This document shows positions 8,404 through 16,034 of a stretch of DNA of 64,000 nt, one piece after another. This stretch comes from Arthrobacter sp042667405. Lineage in GTDB: Bacteria > Actinomycetota > Actinomycetes > Actinomycetales > Micrococcaceae. The notes beneath the pieces are model-generated. The model had not been told where the DNA came from, did no database searches, and worked only from the letters and a program-made list of their open reading frames with translations. A program made the position numbers and the translations under genes. The stretch spans positions 62,001-126,000 of the forward strand of contig NZ_JBHVAL010000003.1 in the NCBI RefSeq assembly GCF_042667405.1, given 5' to 3'. The number at the start of each line of letters is the position of its first letter. Position 1 is the stretch's first letter.

Positions 8404-9399
8404 ATGGCATCGCAGAATCTGCAGTCAGTGCCCGCTGAGCTGTCCCCGGAGGAGCAGGAGCGGGAGGCAGCCGGTCAGGCGTACTTTGATCGCATCATTT
8501 CGGAAGACTCGCGCATCGAACCGCGCGACTGGATGCCGGCGGCTTACCGCAAGACTTTGCTGCGCCAGATCTCGCAGCACGCGCACTCGGAAATCATCGG
8601 GATGCAGCCCGAAGCCAACTGGATCACCCGCGCTCCGAGCCTCAAGCGCAAGTCCATCCTCATGGCCAAGGTCCAGGACGAGGCAGGCCACGGTCTGTAC
8701 CTGTACTCCGCAGCAGAGACGCTGGGGCAGTCCAGGGACCAGATGATGGAAGACCTCATTGCCGGCAAGGCCCGGTACTCGTCCATCTTCAACTACCCCA
8801 CGATTTCCTGGGCAGACATGGGAGCCATCGGCTGGCTCGTGGATGGCGCGGCCATCTGCAACCAGGTGCCCTTGTGCCGTGCCTCGTATGGTCCTTACGG
8901 ACGCGCAATGGTGCGCATCTGCAAGGAAGAGTCCTTCCACCAGCGCCAGGGTTTCGAGATTTTGCTGGAACTCTCCAACGGCACGCCTGCGCAGAAGCAG
9001 ATGGCCCAGGACGCCGTGAACCGCTGGTACGCGCCGTCGCTGATGATGTTCGGCCCGCCGGATGACGATTCACCCAACTCCAAGCAGTCCATGGCGTGGA
9101 ACATCAAGCGGTTCAGCAATGACGAGCTGCGCAGCCGGTTCGTCGGAATGATGGTGGAGCAAGTCCGGGTCCTGGGCCTGACCCTGCCGGACAAGGACAT
9201 CCGTTTCAACGAAGAAACCAAGAAGTGGGAGCACGGACCCTTGGACTGGAACGAGTTCAAGGAAGTCCTGGCCGGCCGCGGTCCCTGCAACTCGCAGCGC
9301 GTCGAGCGCCGCCGTGAGGCACACGAGAACGGTGCCTGGGTTCGGGAAGCAGCAGTGGCGTACGCCCGCAAGCAAGCAGAGAAAGTGAACGCAGCATAA
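8404..9399 (+). CDS. paaA: Phenylacetyl-CoA epoxidase catalytic subunit PaaA
   Basis: The 331-residue diiron catalytic subunit of the PaaABC(D)E multicomponent monooxygenase, which converts phenylacetyl-CoA to the 1,2-epoxide in the cytosol. Carboxylate/His ligand motifs of the four-helix bundle are visible: E/H in QHAHSEIIGM, DEAGHG (about residue 97) and KEESFHQRQGF (about 178), together with the family's long conserved stretches around NWITRAPSLKRK and PGRG-like CNSQRVERR. Length and sequence are typical. The start at 8404 has AGGAG upstream. It is the first gene of paaABCDE; its TAA overlaps the paaB ATG by one base. Confidence 0.96.
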   Translation: MASQNLQSVPAELSPEEQEREAAGQAYFDRIISEDSRIEPRDWMPAAYRKTLLRQISQHAHSEIIGMQPEANWITRAPSLKRKSILMAKVQDEAGHGLYLYSAAETLGQSRDQMMEDLIAGKARYSSIFNYPTISWADMGAIGWLVDGAAICNQVPLCRASYGPYGRAMVRICKEESFHQRQGFEILLELSNGTPAQKQMAQDAVNRWYAPSLMMFGPPDDDSPNSKQSMAWNIKRFSNDELRSRFVGMMVEQVRVLGLTLPDKDIRFNEETKKWEHGPLDWNEFKEVLAGRGPCNSQRVERRREAHENGAWVREAAVAYARKQAEKVNAA

Positions 9400-9827
9400 T
9401 GGCTCCCCACGGAAATCCTGAAGCACCGGCCAGCGCCGCCGGCGAAATCAACCGCGAGGCCCCCAAAGTTGCGGCCACCACTGCGGAAGGCACGACGGCG
9501 GCACCCGCCTCAGTCCCGACGCTCACCCCCGGTGGCGCCAAGGAAGAGCACCCGTGGTCCCTCTGGGAGGTCTTCGTGCGCTCCAGCCGTGGCCTCTCCC
9601 ATGTCCACGCCGGTTCCTTGCACGCACCGGATGCTGCCATGGCCCTCCGCAACGCCCGCGATCTGTACACCCGCCGCAACGAGGGCGTGTCCATCTGGGT
9701 TGTGCCGGCGGAGGCGATTTCCTCCAGCGATCCCGATTCCAAGGGTTCCTTCTTCGAGTCCCCGCAGGGCAAGGATTACCGCCACGCGACGTACTACACC
9801 AAGAGCGAAGGCGTGAAGCACCTGTGA
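9399..9827 (+). CDS. paaB: Phenylacetyl-CoA epoxidase small subunit PaaB, with N-terminal extension
   Basis: A 142-residue subunit. The PaaB core begins near residue 48 (HPWSLWEVFVRSSRGLSHVH) and runs to the end (YYTKSEGVKHL). PaaB links PaaAC heterotetramers and is needed for activity. Usual family length is about 95 residues. Here an extra 45 or so residues rich in Ala, Pro and Thr precede the core, with no hydrophobic segment. The ATG at 9399 overlaps the paaA stop (TAATG), so coupled translation from that codon is likely, although starting nearer the core cannot be excluded. Its stop overlaps paaC by four bases. Confidence 0.93.
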   Translation: MAPHGNPEAPASAAGEINREAPKVAATTAEGTTAAPASVPTLTPGGAKEEHPWSLWEVFVRSSRGLSHVHAGSLHAPDAAMALRNARDLYTRRNEGVSIWVVPAEAISSSDPDSKGSFFESPQGKDYRHATYYTKSEGVKHL

Positions 9828-10741
9828 CCAACCACGACACTGACTTCGCCATCGAAGGCCACGGCGACATTTCCGTCGGCGTCCACGGCGCCGGTGCTTC
9901 CGGCGATGGCTCGGCGAGCGCCACCCGTATCACTCCGGGTAACGCCTTGCGTCCTGAGGACATTGCCTTGGAAATCAGCCGCGGCCAGGTCAAGCCCAGC
10001 GAGGACGTGGCCGAGTTCGCCCTGCGCATTGGAGATGACGGACTGATCCTCGCCCAGCGCCTGGGTCACTGGATTTCCCGTGCTCCTGAGCTTGAGGAAG
10101 ACATCGCCCTTGGCAACATCGCGCTGGATCAGTTGGGCCACGCGCGCTCCTTCCTGACCTACGCCGGTGCCGCTTGGGGAAAGTCCGAGGACGACCTCGC
10201 CTACTTCCGCCGCGAGCACGAATTCCGCTCCGCGCATCTGTTCGAGCAGCCCAACGGTGACTTCGCGGTCACCATCGCCCGGCAGTTCATCGTGAGCTTC
10301 TACCAGTTCGAGCTCTACACAGCGCTCATGGAGTCCAGCGACCCCACCATCGCCGCCATCTCGGCCAAGGCTGTCAAGGAAGTGGATTACCACCGCGACC
10401 ACAGCGCCCAGTGGGTGCTGCGCCTTGCCGGCGGCACGGACGAATCCCGGAGGCGGATCATCCAGGGCTTCAAGCTGGTGTGGCCGTATGTTGAGGAGCT
10501 CTTCGAGGACGACGAGCTCACCACACGCCTCAGCGAAGCCGGCGTCACGGTGCAGCCCTCCAGCCTGCGCGAAGCCTTCGACCGCCTCACTGGTGAGATT
10601 CTCGCCGAAGCCGGGCTTGAGCTCCCCAACGTTCCCCAGTCACTGGGCGGAGGCCGGCGCGGCAAGCACTCCGAGCACCTGGGCTACGTTCTTGCTGAGA
10701 TGCAGGTCCTGGCGCGCGAGCACCCGGGCGCGAGCTGGTGA
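9824..10741 (+). CDS. paaC: Phenylacetyl-CoA epoxidase structural subunit PaaC
   Basis: A 305-residue ferritin-like partner of PaaA in the epoxidase. The GTG start at 9824 overlaps the paaB stop (GTGA). The first 45 residues or so are low in complexity; the core begins around residue 48 (VAEFALRIGDDGLILAQRLG) and continues through LGNIALDQLGHAR, AVKEVDYHRDH and the conserved C-terminal GGGRRGKHSEHLGY. PaaC gives the assembly its shape and supports catalysis by PaaA rather than carrying an active diiron site. It is coupled to paaD by another GTGA overlap. Confidence 0.95.
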   Translation: MTNHDTDFAIEGHGDISVGVHGAGASGDGSASATRITPGNALRPEDIALEISRGQVKPSEDVAEFALRIGDDGLILAQRLGHWISRAPELEEDIALGNIALDQLGHARSFLTYAGAAWGKSEDDLAYFRREHEFRSAHLFEQPNGDFAVTIARQFIVSFYQFELYTALMESSDPTIAAISAKAVKEVDYHRDHSAQWVLRLAGGTDESRRRIIQGFKLVWPYVEELFEDDELTTRLSEAGVTVQPSSLREAFDRLTGEILAEAGLELPNVPQSLGGGRRGKHSEHLGYVLAEMQVLAREHPGASW

Positions 10742-11304
10742 CTGGGATGGCTACCATGGCAAAGACCGCCGAGCAGCAGGCCTGGGAGATTGCCTCCACG
10801 GTCTGCGATCCGGAAATCCCGGTCCTCACCATCGAGGACCTCGGAATCCTGCGCGGCGTGCGGGTTGTCGACTCGCCCGAGGCGGCCACCGCTGACGGCG
10901 CGCACGACGGCGGCCCCGCCAGTACCGCCGTCGAGGTCACCATCACGCCCACCTACTCGGGCTGCCCGGCGATGGATGCCATTGGCGATGACCTGCGCAC
11001 GGCATTCCGCGAGGCCGGTTACGCCGGCGTGGCCATCAATCTCGTGCTGTCTCCGGCGTGGACCACTGACTGGATGACCGAGTCCGGCAAGGCCAAGCTG
11101 GAGGAATACGGGATCGCGCCTCCCAGTGGCAGGGCTGCCGCTGGCGGTCACTCGGGTCCGGTCCGGCTCAGCCTTGCCGTGAAATGCCCGCAGTGTTCCT
11201 CGCTCAACACCAAGGAACTCACCCGCTTTGGTTCCACGTCCTGCAAGGCGCTCTTCGTCTGCCAGGACTGCAAGGAACCGTTCGACTACTTCAAAGTCCT
11301 CTAA
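10738..11304 (+). CDS. paaD: PaaD, MIP18/DUF59-type maturation factor of the epoxidase
   Basis: A 188-residue cytosolic protein with an N-terminal MIP18/DUF59 domain (VCDPEIPVLTIEDLGILR, about residues 20-37; TPTYSGCPAMD about 79-89) and a C-terminal zinc ribbon (CPQCSS and CQDCKEPF, about 145-182). PaaD is needed for in vivo epoxidase activity, probably for metal or Fe-S centre assembly in PaaA/PaaE. The GTG at 10738 overlaps the paaC stop (GTGA); the ATG at 10747 is an alternative start. The DUF59 motif residues, including the Cys of SGCP, are intact. Confidence 0.94.
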   Translation: MTGMATMAKTAEQQAWEIASTVCDPEIPVLTIEDLGILRGVRVVDSPEAATADGAHDGGPASTAVEVTITPTYSGCPAMDAIGDDLRTAFREAGYAGVAINLVLSPAWTTDWMTESGKAKLEEYGIAPPSGRAAAGGHSGPVRLSLAVKCPQCSSLNTKELTRFGSTSCKALFVCQDCKEPFDYFKVL

Positions 11305-11312
11305 GGAAATCC

Positions 11313-12518
11313 ATGACCACCGAAACACAGACGGCCAGCCGCCGTCGTGCGTCTTTCCATAACCTGACCGTCGCGGAAGTCCGGCGCCTCACGGACGATG
11401 CCATCGAGGTCACGTTCGGTGTTCCGGCCGAGCTCGCCGGCCAGTACGACTACCTTCCGGGCCAGTACGTCGCTTTGCGCACCACGCTGCCGGATGAGAA
11501 CGGTGAGCCTCACGAGGTCCGCCGCAGCTACTCGATCTGCGCAGAGCCGCGCAGCTTCGAGGACGGCAGCAGCGAGATCCGCGTGGCCATCAAGAAGGAC
11601 CTCGGTGGGCTCTTCTCCACGTGGGCCAACGCCGAGCTGAAGGCCGGGGACGTGCTTGACGTCATGAGCCCGCAGGGCGCGTTCATCTCGCGGCACGGCA
11701 AGGACGGCTCCGCTGTCCAGCACAACGTGATGAACTCCATGAACCATCCGGAGGAGCTGGCAGGGGAGCCGGGCAACTTCGTGGCGATCGCCGCGGGTTC
11801 GGGCATCACTCCGGTGATTGCGATTGCGCGGACGCTGCTTGCTGCCAACCCTGAGACCACCTTCGACCTCGTGTACGCCAACAAGGCCGCCATGGACGTC
11901 ATGTTCCTGGAGGAGCTGGCGGACCTGAAGGACAAGTACCCCTCGCGCCTGGCGCTCCACCACGTGCTGTCCCGCGAGCAGCGGATTGCGCCGCTGATGA
12001 CCGGCCGCATCGACGCTGAAAAGCTGCAGGCGTTGCTGTCTTCGGCGATCCATTCCGAGGACGTTGACGAGTGGTTCCTGTGCGGGCCGTTCGAACTGGT
12101 CCAGTTGTGCCGCGACACCTTGGCCGCGCGCGGCGTGGAGCCGGAGCATGTGCGCTTCGAGCTGTTCACCACCGGCCGCCCGGACCGTCCCGAGGGCCAT
12201 GCAGGCCGTCCCGTTGTGGAGGACGAGTCGCAGGAGACGTACAAGATCACGTTCAAGCTGGACGGCCTCACCGGCGATGTCGCCAGTCCCACGCATGCCC
12301 GCGAGTCCATCCTGAACGCGGCGCTTCGCGTCCGCCCGGACGTTCCGTTCGCGTGTGCCGGCGGCGTGTGCGGCACCTGCCGCGCCAAGCTGATCACCGG
12401 TACCGTGACCATGGACGAGAACTACGCCCTGGAGCAGGACGAGTTGGACAAGGGCTACGTCCTCACCTGCCAGTCCCACCCCACCAGCGAAGAAGTGACC
12501 GTCGACTTCGACGTCTAA
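11313..12518 (+). CDS. paaE: Phenylacetyl-CoA epoxidase reductase PaaE
   Basis: A 401-residue electron-transfer subunit. An N-terminal FAD-binding ferredoxin-reductase domain (about 10-120, RRSYSICAEPRS) is followed by an NAD(P)-binding domain (about 150-285: AAGSGITPV, DEWFLCGPFEL) and a C-terminal plant-type [2Fe-2S] ferredoxin domain whose four cysteines are in CAGGVCGTC (about 349-357) and LTCQSHP. It passes electrons from NADPH to the PaaA diiron centre. It follows paaD after eight bases, with AAGGAAA before the ATG at 11313. Length and domain order are those of canonical PaaE. Confidence 0.96.
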   Translation: MTTETQTASRRRASFHNLTVAEVRRLTDDAIEVTFGVPAELAGQYDYLPGQYVALRTTLPDENGEPHEVRRSYSICAEPRSFEDGSSEIRVAIKKDLGGLFSTWANAELKAGDVLDVMSPQGAFISRHGKDGSAVQHNVMNSMNHPEELAGEPGNFVAIAAGSGITPVIAIARTLLAANPETTFDLVYANKAAMDVMFLEELADLKDKYPSRLALHHVLSREQRIAPLMTGRIDAEKLQALLSSAIHSEDVDEWFLCGPFELVQLCRDTLAARGVEPEHVRFELFTTGRPDRPEGHAGRPVVEDESQETYKITFKLDGLTGDVASPTHARESILNAALRVRPDVPFACAGGVCGTCRAKLITGTVTMDENYALEQDELDKGYVLTCQSHPTSEEVTVDFDV

Positions 12519-12528
12519 GGAGTCCCCC

Positions 12529-13308
12529 ATGATCGAGCTCTCCATTGCCAACGGCATTGCCGAAATTGTCCTCAATGCGCCGGAAAAGCTGAACTCGCTC
12601 AACGAGGACGCGCTGCTTGAGTTGGGCAAGGCGTACGACGACGCCGCTGCCGCCGCCTCCCGTGGCGAGGTGCGGGCGCTGCTCCTTCGCGGGGAGGGCC
12701 GCGCCTTCTGCGCCGGGCGCGACATCGCAGGCGTCACGCCGGAAACCGACGACGCCCAGGCCTATCTGGGCGGCTTGGTTGAGCCTTTGTTGAAGAAGAT
12801 GGCAGCCTTCCCTGCGCCCACTTTCGCTGCTGCGCACGGAGCCTGCCTGGGTGTCGGACTCGGGCTCCTGCTGGCCACGGACGTTGTGTACGTGGCGGAG
12901 AATGCCAAGTTCGGCTCGCCCTTTGCCAAGCTTGGGGCGACTCTGGATTCCGGTGGGCACTGGTACTTCACCGAGCGTCTGGGTATGCACCGGACTCTGG
13001 ACCTGATCTACACGGCGGACCTCATCTCAGGAACCGAGGCCGTGGCCCAGGGCATGTTCAGCAGGGCCATGCCGGACGACGCCTTGCTGGCCATGACCCG
13101 CTCCATTGTGGAGCGTGTGGCTTCGGGCGCCACCCAGGCTTTCGTTGCGTCCAAGGAGCTGGTGGCGCATATCCGCGACCAGCGCCTCGGACTGTGGGAG
13201 TCCATGGTCGAGGAGAACACAGAGCAGGCCCGGCTCTGCAAGACCGATGACTATGCCGAGGGTTTCCGGGCGTTCCAGGAGAAGCGGGCGCCGGATTTCA
13301 AAGGGTAG
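12529..13308 (+). CDS. paaG: Enoyl-CoA hydratase/isomerase family protein, probably PaaG (oxepin-CoA-forming isomerase)
   Basis: A 259-residue crotonase-family enzyme. Oxyanion-hole regions are visible (AFCAGRDIAGV at about 64-74 and AAHGACLGVGLGL at about 103-115), and an Asp occupies the position of the PaaG catalytic Asp in the motif LDSGGHWYFTERLG (about 142-155), rather than the paired Glu residues of hydratases. This favours the isomerase that turns ring-1,2-epoxyphenylacetyl-CoA into oxepin-CoA, the step directly after the epoxidase. It starts ten bases after paaE with GGAG upstream and is the last gene of the operon. PaaF-type hydratase activity is the main alternative. PaaZ, PaaH and PaaJ are not in the window. 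Confidence 0.85.
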   Translation: MIELSIANGIAEIVLNAPEKLNSLNEDALLELGKAYDDAAAAASRGEVRALLLRGEGRAFCAGRDIAGVTPETDDAQAYLGGLVEPLLKKMAAFPAPTFAAAHGACLGVGLGLLLATDVVYVAENAKFGSPFAKLGATLDSGGHWYFTERLGMHRTLDLIYTADLISGTEAVAQGMFSRAMPDDALLAMTRSIVERVASGATQAFVASKELVAHIRDQRLGLWESMVEENTEQARLCKTDDYAEGFRAFQEKRAPDFKG

Positions 13309-13392
13309 CCCCCGCCCGGTTGGCACTCGATCCGGGTTGCGCGAACCATGCGTTGAGGTTTCTCCAAGGTCCGTCCGCCTACGATAGTCAGC

Positions 13393-14337
13393 ATGAAATC
13401 CGTCCGTGAGATGCGCTCCGCCGCCGTCGTAATTAATGCGGCCTCGCGTCGAGGTGCCGCGGCCAGCGGGCCGGCCGTGGACATGCTGCGGCAGGCAGGA
13501 CTGCCGGTTTCTTCGGCGCATGCCGTTACCTCCGGCGCGGAACTGGGACCGACGCTCGAGCGGGTGATTGCGGAGCAGCATGACCTGGTGGTTGTCGGTG
13601 GCGGGGACGGGACGGTGAGCTATGCGGCCGGGTTGTTCGCGGGAACCGGGACCGCCTTGGGGGTCCTACCGCTGGGCACTGCCAATGATCTTGCCCGTAC
13701 GCTCGAGATACCTGGCGCACTCGCTGATGCCTGTGCTGTGATCGCGGAGGGAAAGGTGGTCGACATTGATCTTGGCAGGGCTAACGACCAGCCGTTTCTC
13801 AATGTCGCTTCCGTAGGTCTCTCCGTGGGCGTGACCGAGGCACTGAGCCCCCGGTTGAAAAAGCGAATCGGCCCATTGGCTTATGGGGTCGCCACCGTCA
13901 AGGCCTACGCGCGGCACAAGCCTTTCCGCGCCAGGCTGGAGTTCCCTGACGGGGACCACCCAACCCTTGAACTGGAGGACTTGCTGCAGGTGGCTGTGGG
14001 AAACGGCCGGCACTACGGCGGCGGCAACACGGTGTCCCCGATGGCCGGAATCGATGACCATATGCTCGATATCTACGCCATCCTTGCGGCACCGCTCCGG
14101 GAGCACGTGAAGATCGCGCGGTTGCTCAAAGACGGAAGCTTCATAGATCACGATCGCGTGTTCCATCTGGCGACGCGACGGGTCCGGCTGGTTACCGGGC
14201 GTCCGATGCCCGTGAACCTCGACGGCGAGATCGCCACCGCGACGCCGACGGACTTCACGGTGCAGCGGAATGCGGTGCATGTAGTTGTGCCGCAGGGGAG
14301 CACGAGTGCGACGTTCGATGGTCCGGCAAGGACCTGA
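13393..14337 (+). CDS. Diacylglycerol/lipid kinase family protein (YegS/DagK-like)
   Basis: A 314-residue protein of the lipid kinase family. Motifs: VVVGGGDGTVS (about residues 63-73), the nucleotide-binding glycine loop; LPLGTANDLARTL (about 94-106); and NGRHYGGGNTVSPMA (about 214-228). These kinases phosphorylate diacylglycerol or related lipids at the inner membrane face and often act in phospholipid turnover. The ATG at 13393 lacks a clear ribosome-binding site, while TACGAT lies seven bases upstream, so a leaderless transcript is plausible. It is a single gene behind the paa operon, facing a convergent terminator. The lipid substrate is not predictable. Confidence 0.88.
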   Translation: MKSVREMRSAAVVINAASRRGAAASGPAVDMLRQAGLPVSSAHAVTSGAELGPTLERVIAEQHDLVVVGGGDGTVSYAAGLFAGTGTALGVLPLGTANDLARTLEIPGALADACAVIAEGKVVDIDLGRANDQPFLNVASVGLSVGVTEALSPRLKKRIGPLAYGVATVKAYARHKPFRARLEFPDGDHPTLELEDLLQVAVGNGRHYGGGNTVSPMAGIDDHMLDIYAILAAPLREHVKIARLLKDGSFIDHDRVFHLATRRVRLVTGRPMPVNLDGEIATATPTDFTVQRNAVHVVVPQGSTSATFDGPART

Positions 14338-14365
14338 GCGGGCGAACATCCCGGTTAGCCAAGCA

Positions 14366-14398
14366 AAAAGCGGGCCGCGGCTGGAAGCCGCGGACCGC
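14366..14398 (-). terminator. Intrinsic terminator for the minus-strand HNH/SLH-like gene
   Basis: Arms CGGGCCGCGG (14371-14380) and CCGCGGACCG (14388-14397) pair with one mismatch around a 7-base loop. On the minus strand the hairpin is followed by TTTTTG (14365-14370), the classic intrinsic-terminator layout, just past the stop of the gene ending at 14409. The plus-strand lipid kinase gene also ends here and may use the same stem. Confidence 0.75.
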
Positions 14399-14408
14399 CG
14401 TCGTTCGC

Positions 14409-15917
14409 TTATCTAGGTGCCCCGGGCAGGGACTCGCAGACGATCCCGTCCTTATCGCTGTCGAGCCGGGCCACGTCGCCGTAGTGCGGGTAGTAGTAGT
14501 TGTACCAGTCTTGAGCCTGGCGCCATGTGCTGAAGTCTGTGCAGTTCTTGGAGTCACCCGGATTGGCGGGCTTCTGCGGAGCAGGCGGCTGCACTACCGG
14601 TGGCTGCACCACCGGCGGCTGGACCACTGGGGGAGGCGGCGGGGGCGAGCAGGTGTTACTGCTGATTCCGCCGGTGCCGCCATTGACAAAGCGGTACATG
14701 AACGCGGCCATGGCGTCGCGGGCTACGGGCTGGAGCGGTTGATAGATCCGGCAGCCGTAGCCCGTGTCCCAGCCGGTGGAAATTCCCTTAGCGGCAAGCC
14801 ACGTAATTTCCTTGTAGAACTGGCTGCTGATGGAGATGTCCTGGAATGGGGAGCTTCCCGGCGCGTTGAAGGCAGGGTTGCCGGCGTAGCGGTAGAGGAA
14901 TGCGGCCATGGCGTCACGGTTGACCGGGTTGAGCGGGCGGAAGGTCTTGGTTCCGTTCGCTTCAGCCCAGCCTGTGGAAATGCCCGTTGAAGCGAGCCAA
15001 GTGATTTCCTTGTAGAACTGGCTGGACGGCGTGATGTCCGCAAACGGCGACTCTGCGGGCGGAGTGAATGGTGGCTTGCCTGCGAGGCGGTAGAGGAAGG
15101 CGGCCATGGCGTCGCGGTTCACGGCGTTGAGAGGCCGGTAAGTGCGGGAACCGTTGGCCTCGATCCAGCCGGTGGAAATCCCTTGGGAGGCCAACCAGGA
15201 AATCTCGACGTTGAACTGTGTCGAAGCGTTGACATCCGAGAAGGTGATGGGTGTGGTGTCCGTGGCCACTGCGGGAACAGCTACCAAAGTTGATCCACAG
15301 GAACCTTGGAGAACAGAAGAAATTGCCGCGGACTCGGCGGTATCCACAGTCAGCTGCCATCGGTACTTGACCATCACCCAGTCGGTCACGTAGCGGCAGG
15401 CAACACCAGCCAAAGGCGGCATCCATTCGGCAGGGTCACGATCGCTCTTGGCCTGATTGACGTTATCGGTGACAGCCTCGAGCGAGGCCTCAAAGCCGAG
15501 ATCGTTGGCATAGTCACGGCGCTGTTCCGCCGTCCAAGCGCTGGCACCGGACCCCCAGGCTTCGGCCAGCGGAACCATGTGGTCAATGTCTACGTCCGAG
15601 GCATTTGTCCAGGTGGCGCCGTCATACCAGGAAGCCCACTGGCCGGTGGCTACTGTGCAACCGGAACTGAAAGTCACGGCTACCTGTGACTCCTGCTGGA
15701 GTACCTCGGACCTGGTGTTGCAACCGTCGGTGTCGGCGTCGATCCAATGCTGAAAGTAGTCCCGGTTGTAGCCGGCGTTGGTTTCCGGGGTGACTGACAA
15801 CGAAGAGAAAAGAGAGTTTACGCTGGCCGTATCTGCGGCCGTAGCGGTTTGCGGCAAAAAGACAGCCGCGGACATGGTCAGCGACAAGATCGCCAACCAT
15901 GAAAGTGCCTTAGGCAT
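14409..15917 (-). CDS. Secreted HNH-type (DUF1524-like) nuclease with SLH-like repeats and Excalibur domain
   Basis: About 502 residues. I start at the ATG at 15917 because GGGGA lies five bases upstream; the ATG at 15929 is an in-frame alternative. A signal peptide (PKALSWLAIL to ATAA) is followed by a DUF1524/HNH-like nuclease region (about 30-200) with DIDHMVPLAEAWGSGA and the late N-x-x-K-x-x-x-DPAEWMPP motif. Three repeats of about 66 residues then carry 'Q-F-x-x-E-I-x-W-L-A-x-x-GISTGW', like the SLH-type repeats of actinobacterial wall proteins. A Pro linker with PPVVQ units and a C-terminal Excalibur domain (DSDKDGIVCE, calcium-binding type) end the protein. A wall-attached or secreted nuclease is likely. 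All HNH core residues I expect (DH...N...DP) are present. Confidence 0.85.
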   Translation of the reverse strand: MPKALSWLAILSLTMSAAVFLPQTATAADTASVNSLFSSLSVTPETNAGYNRDYFQHWIDADTDGCNTRSEVLQQESQVAVTFSSGCTVATGQWASWYDGATWTNASDVDIDHMVPLAEAWGSGASAWTAEQRRDYANDLGFEASLEAVTDNVNQAKSDRDPAEWMPPLAGVACRYVTDWVMVKYRWQLTVDTAESAAISSVLQGSCGSTLVAVPAVATDTTPITFSDVNASTQFNVEISWLASQGISTGWIEANGSRTYRPLNAVNRDAMAAFLYRLAGKPPFTPPAESPFADITPSSQFYKEITWLASTGISTGWAEANGTKTFRPLNPVNRDAMAAFLYRYAGNPAFNAPGSSPFQDISISSQFYKEITWLAAKGISTGWDTGYGCRIYQPLQPVARDAMAAFMYRFVNGGTGGISSNTCSPPPPPPVVQPPVVQPPVVQPPAPQKPANPGDSKNCTDFSTWRQAQDWYNYYYPHYGDVARLDSDKDGIVCESLPGAPR

Positions 15918-16034
15918 CTGGGTCCCCATATTCGATTAGTGCGCTCTGAGCAGCGCATACATCATGGGATGCTACCGCCGGCGCAGTGACGCAGGTGAAA
16001 CATGAGGCAGGTGTGACGTAGTTTCGCCGGGTGG

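Noticed and set aside
11301..12737. A 478-codon minus-strand open frame opposite paaE
   Set aside because: High-GC shadow of paaE with a basic, low-complexity translation and no start signal.
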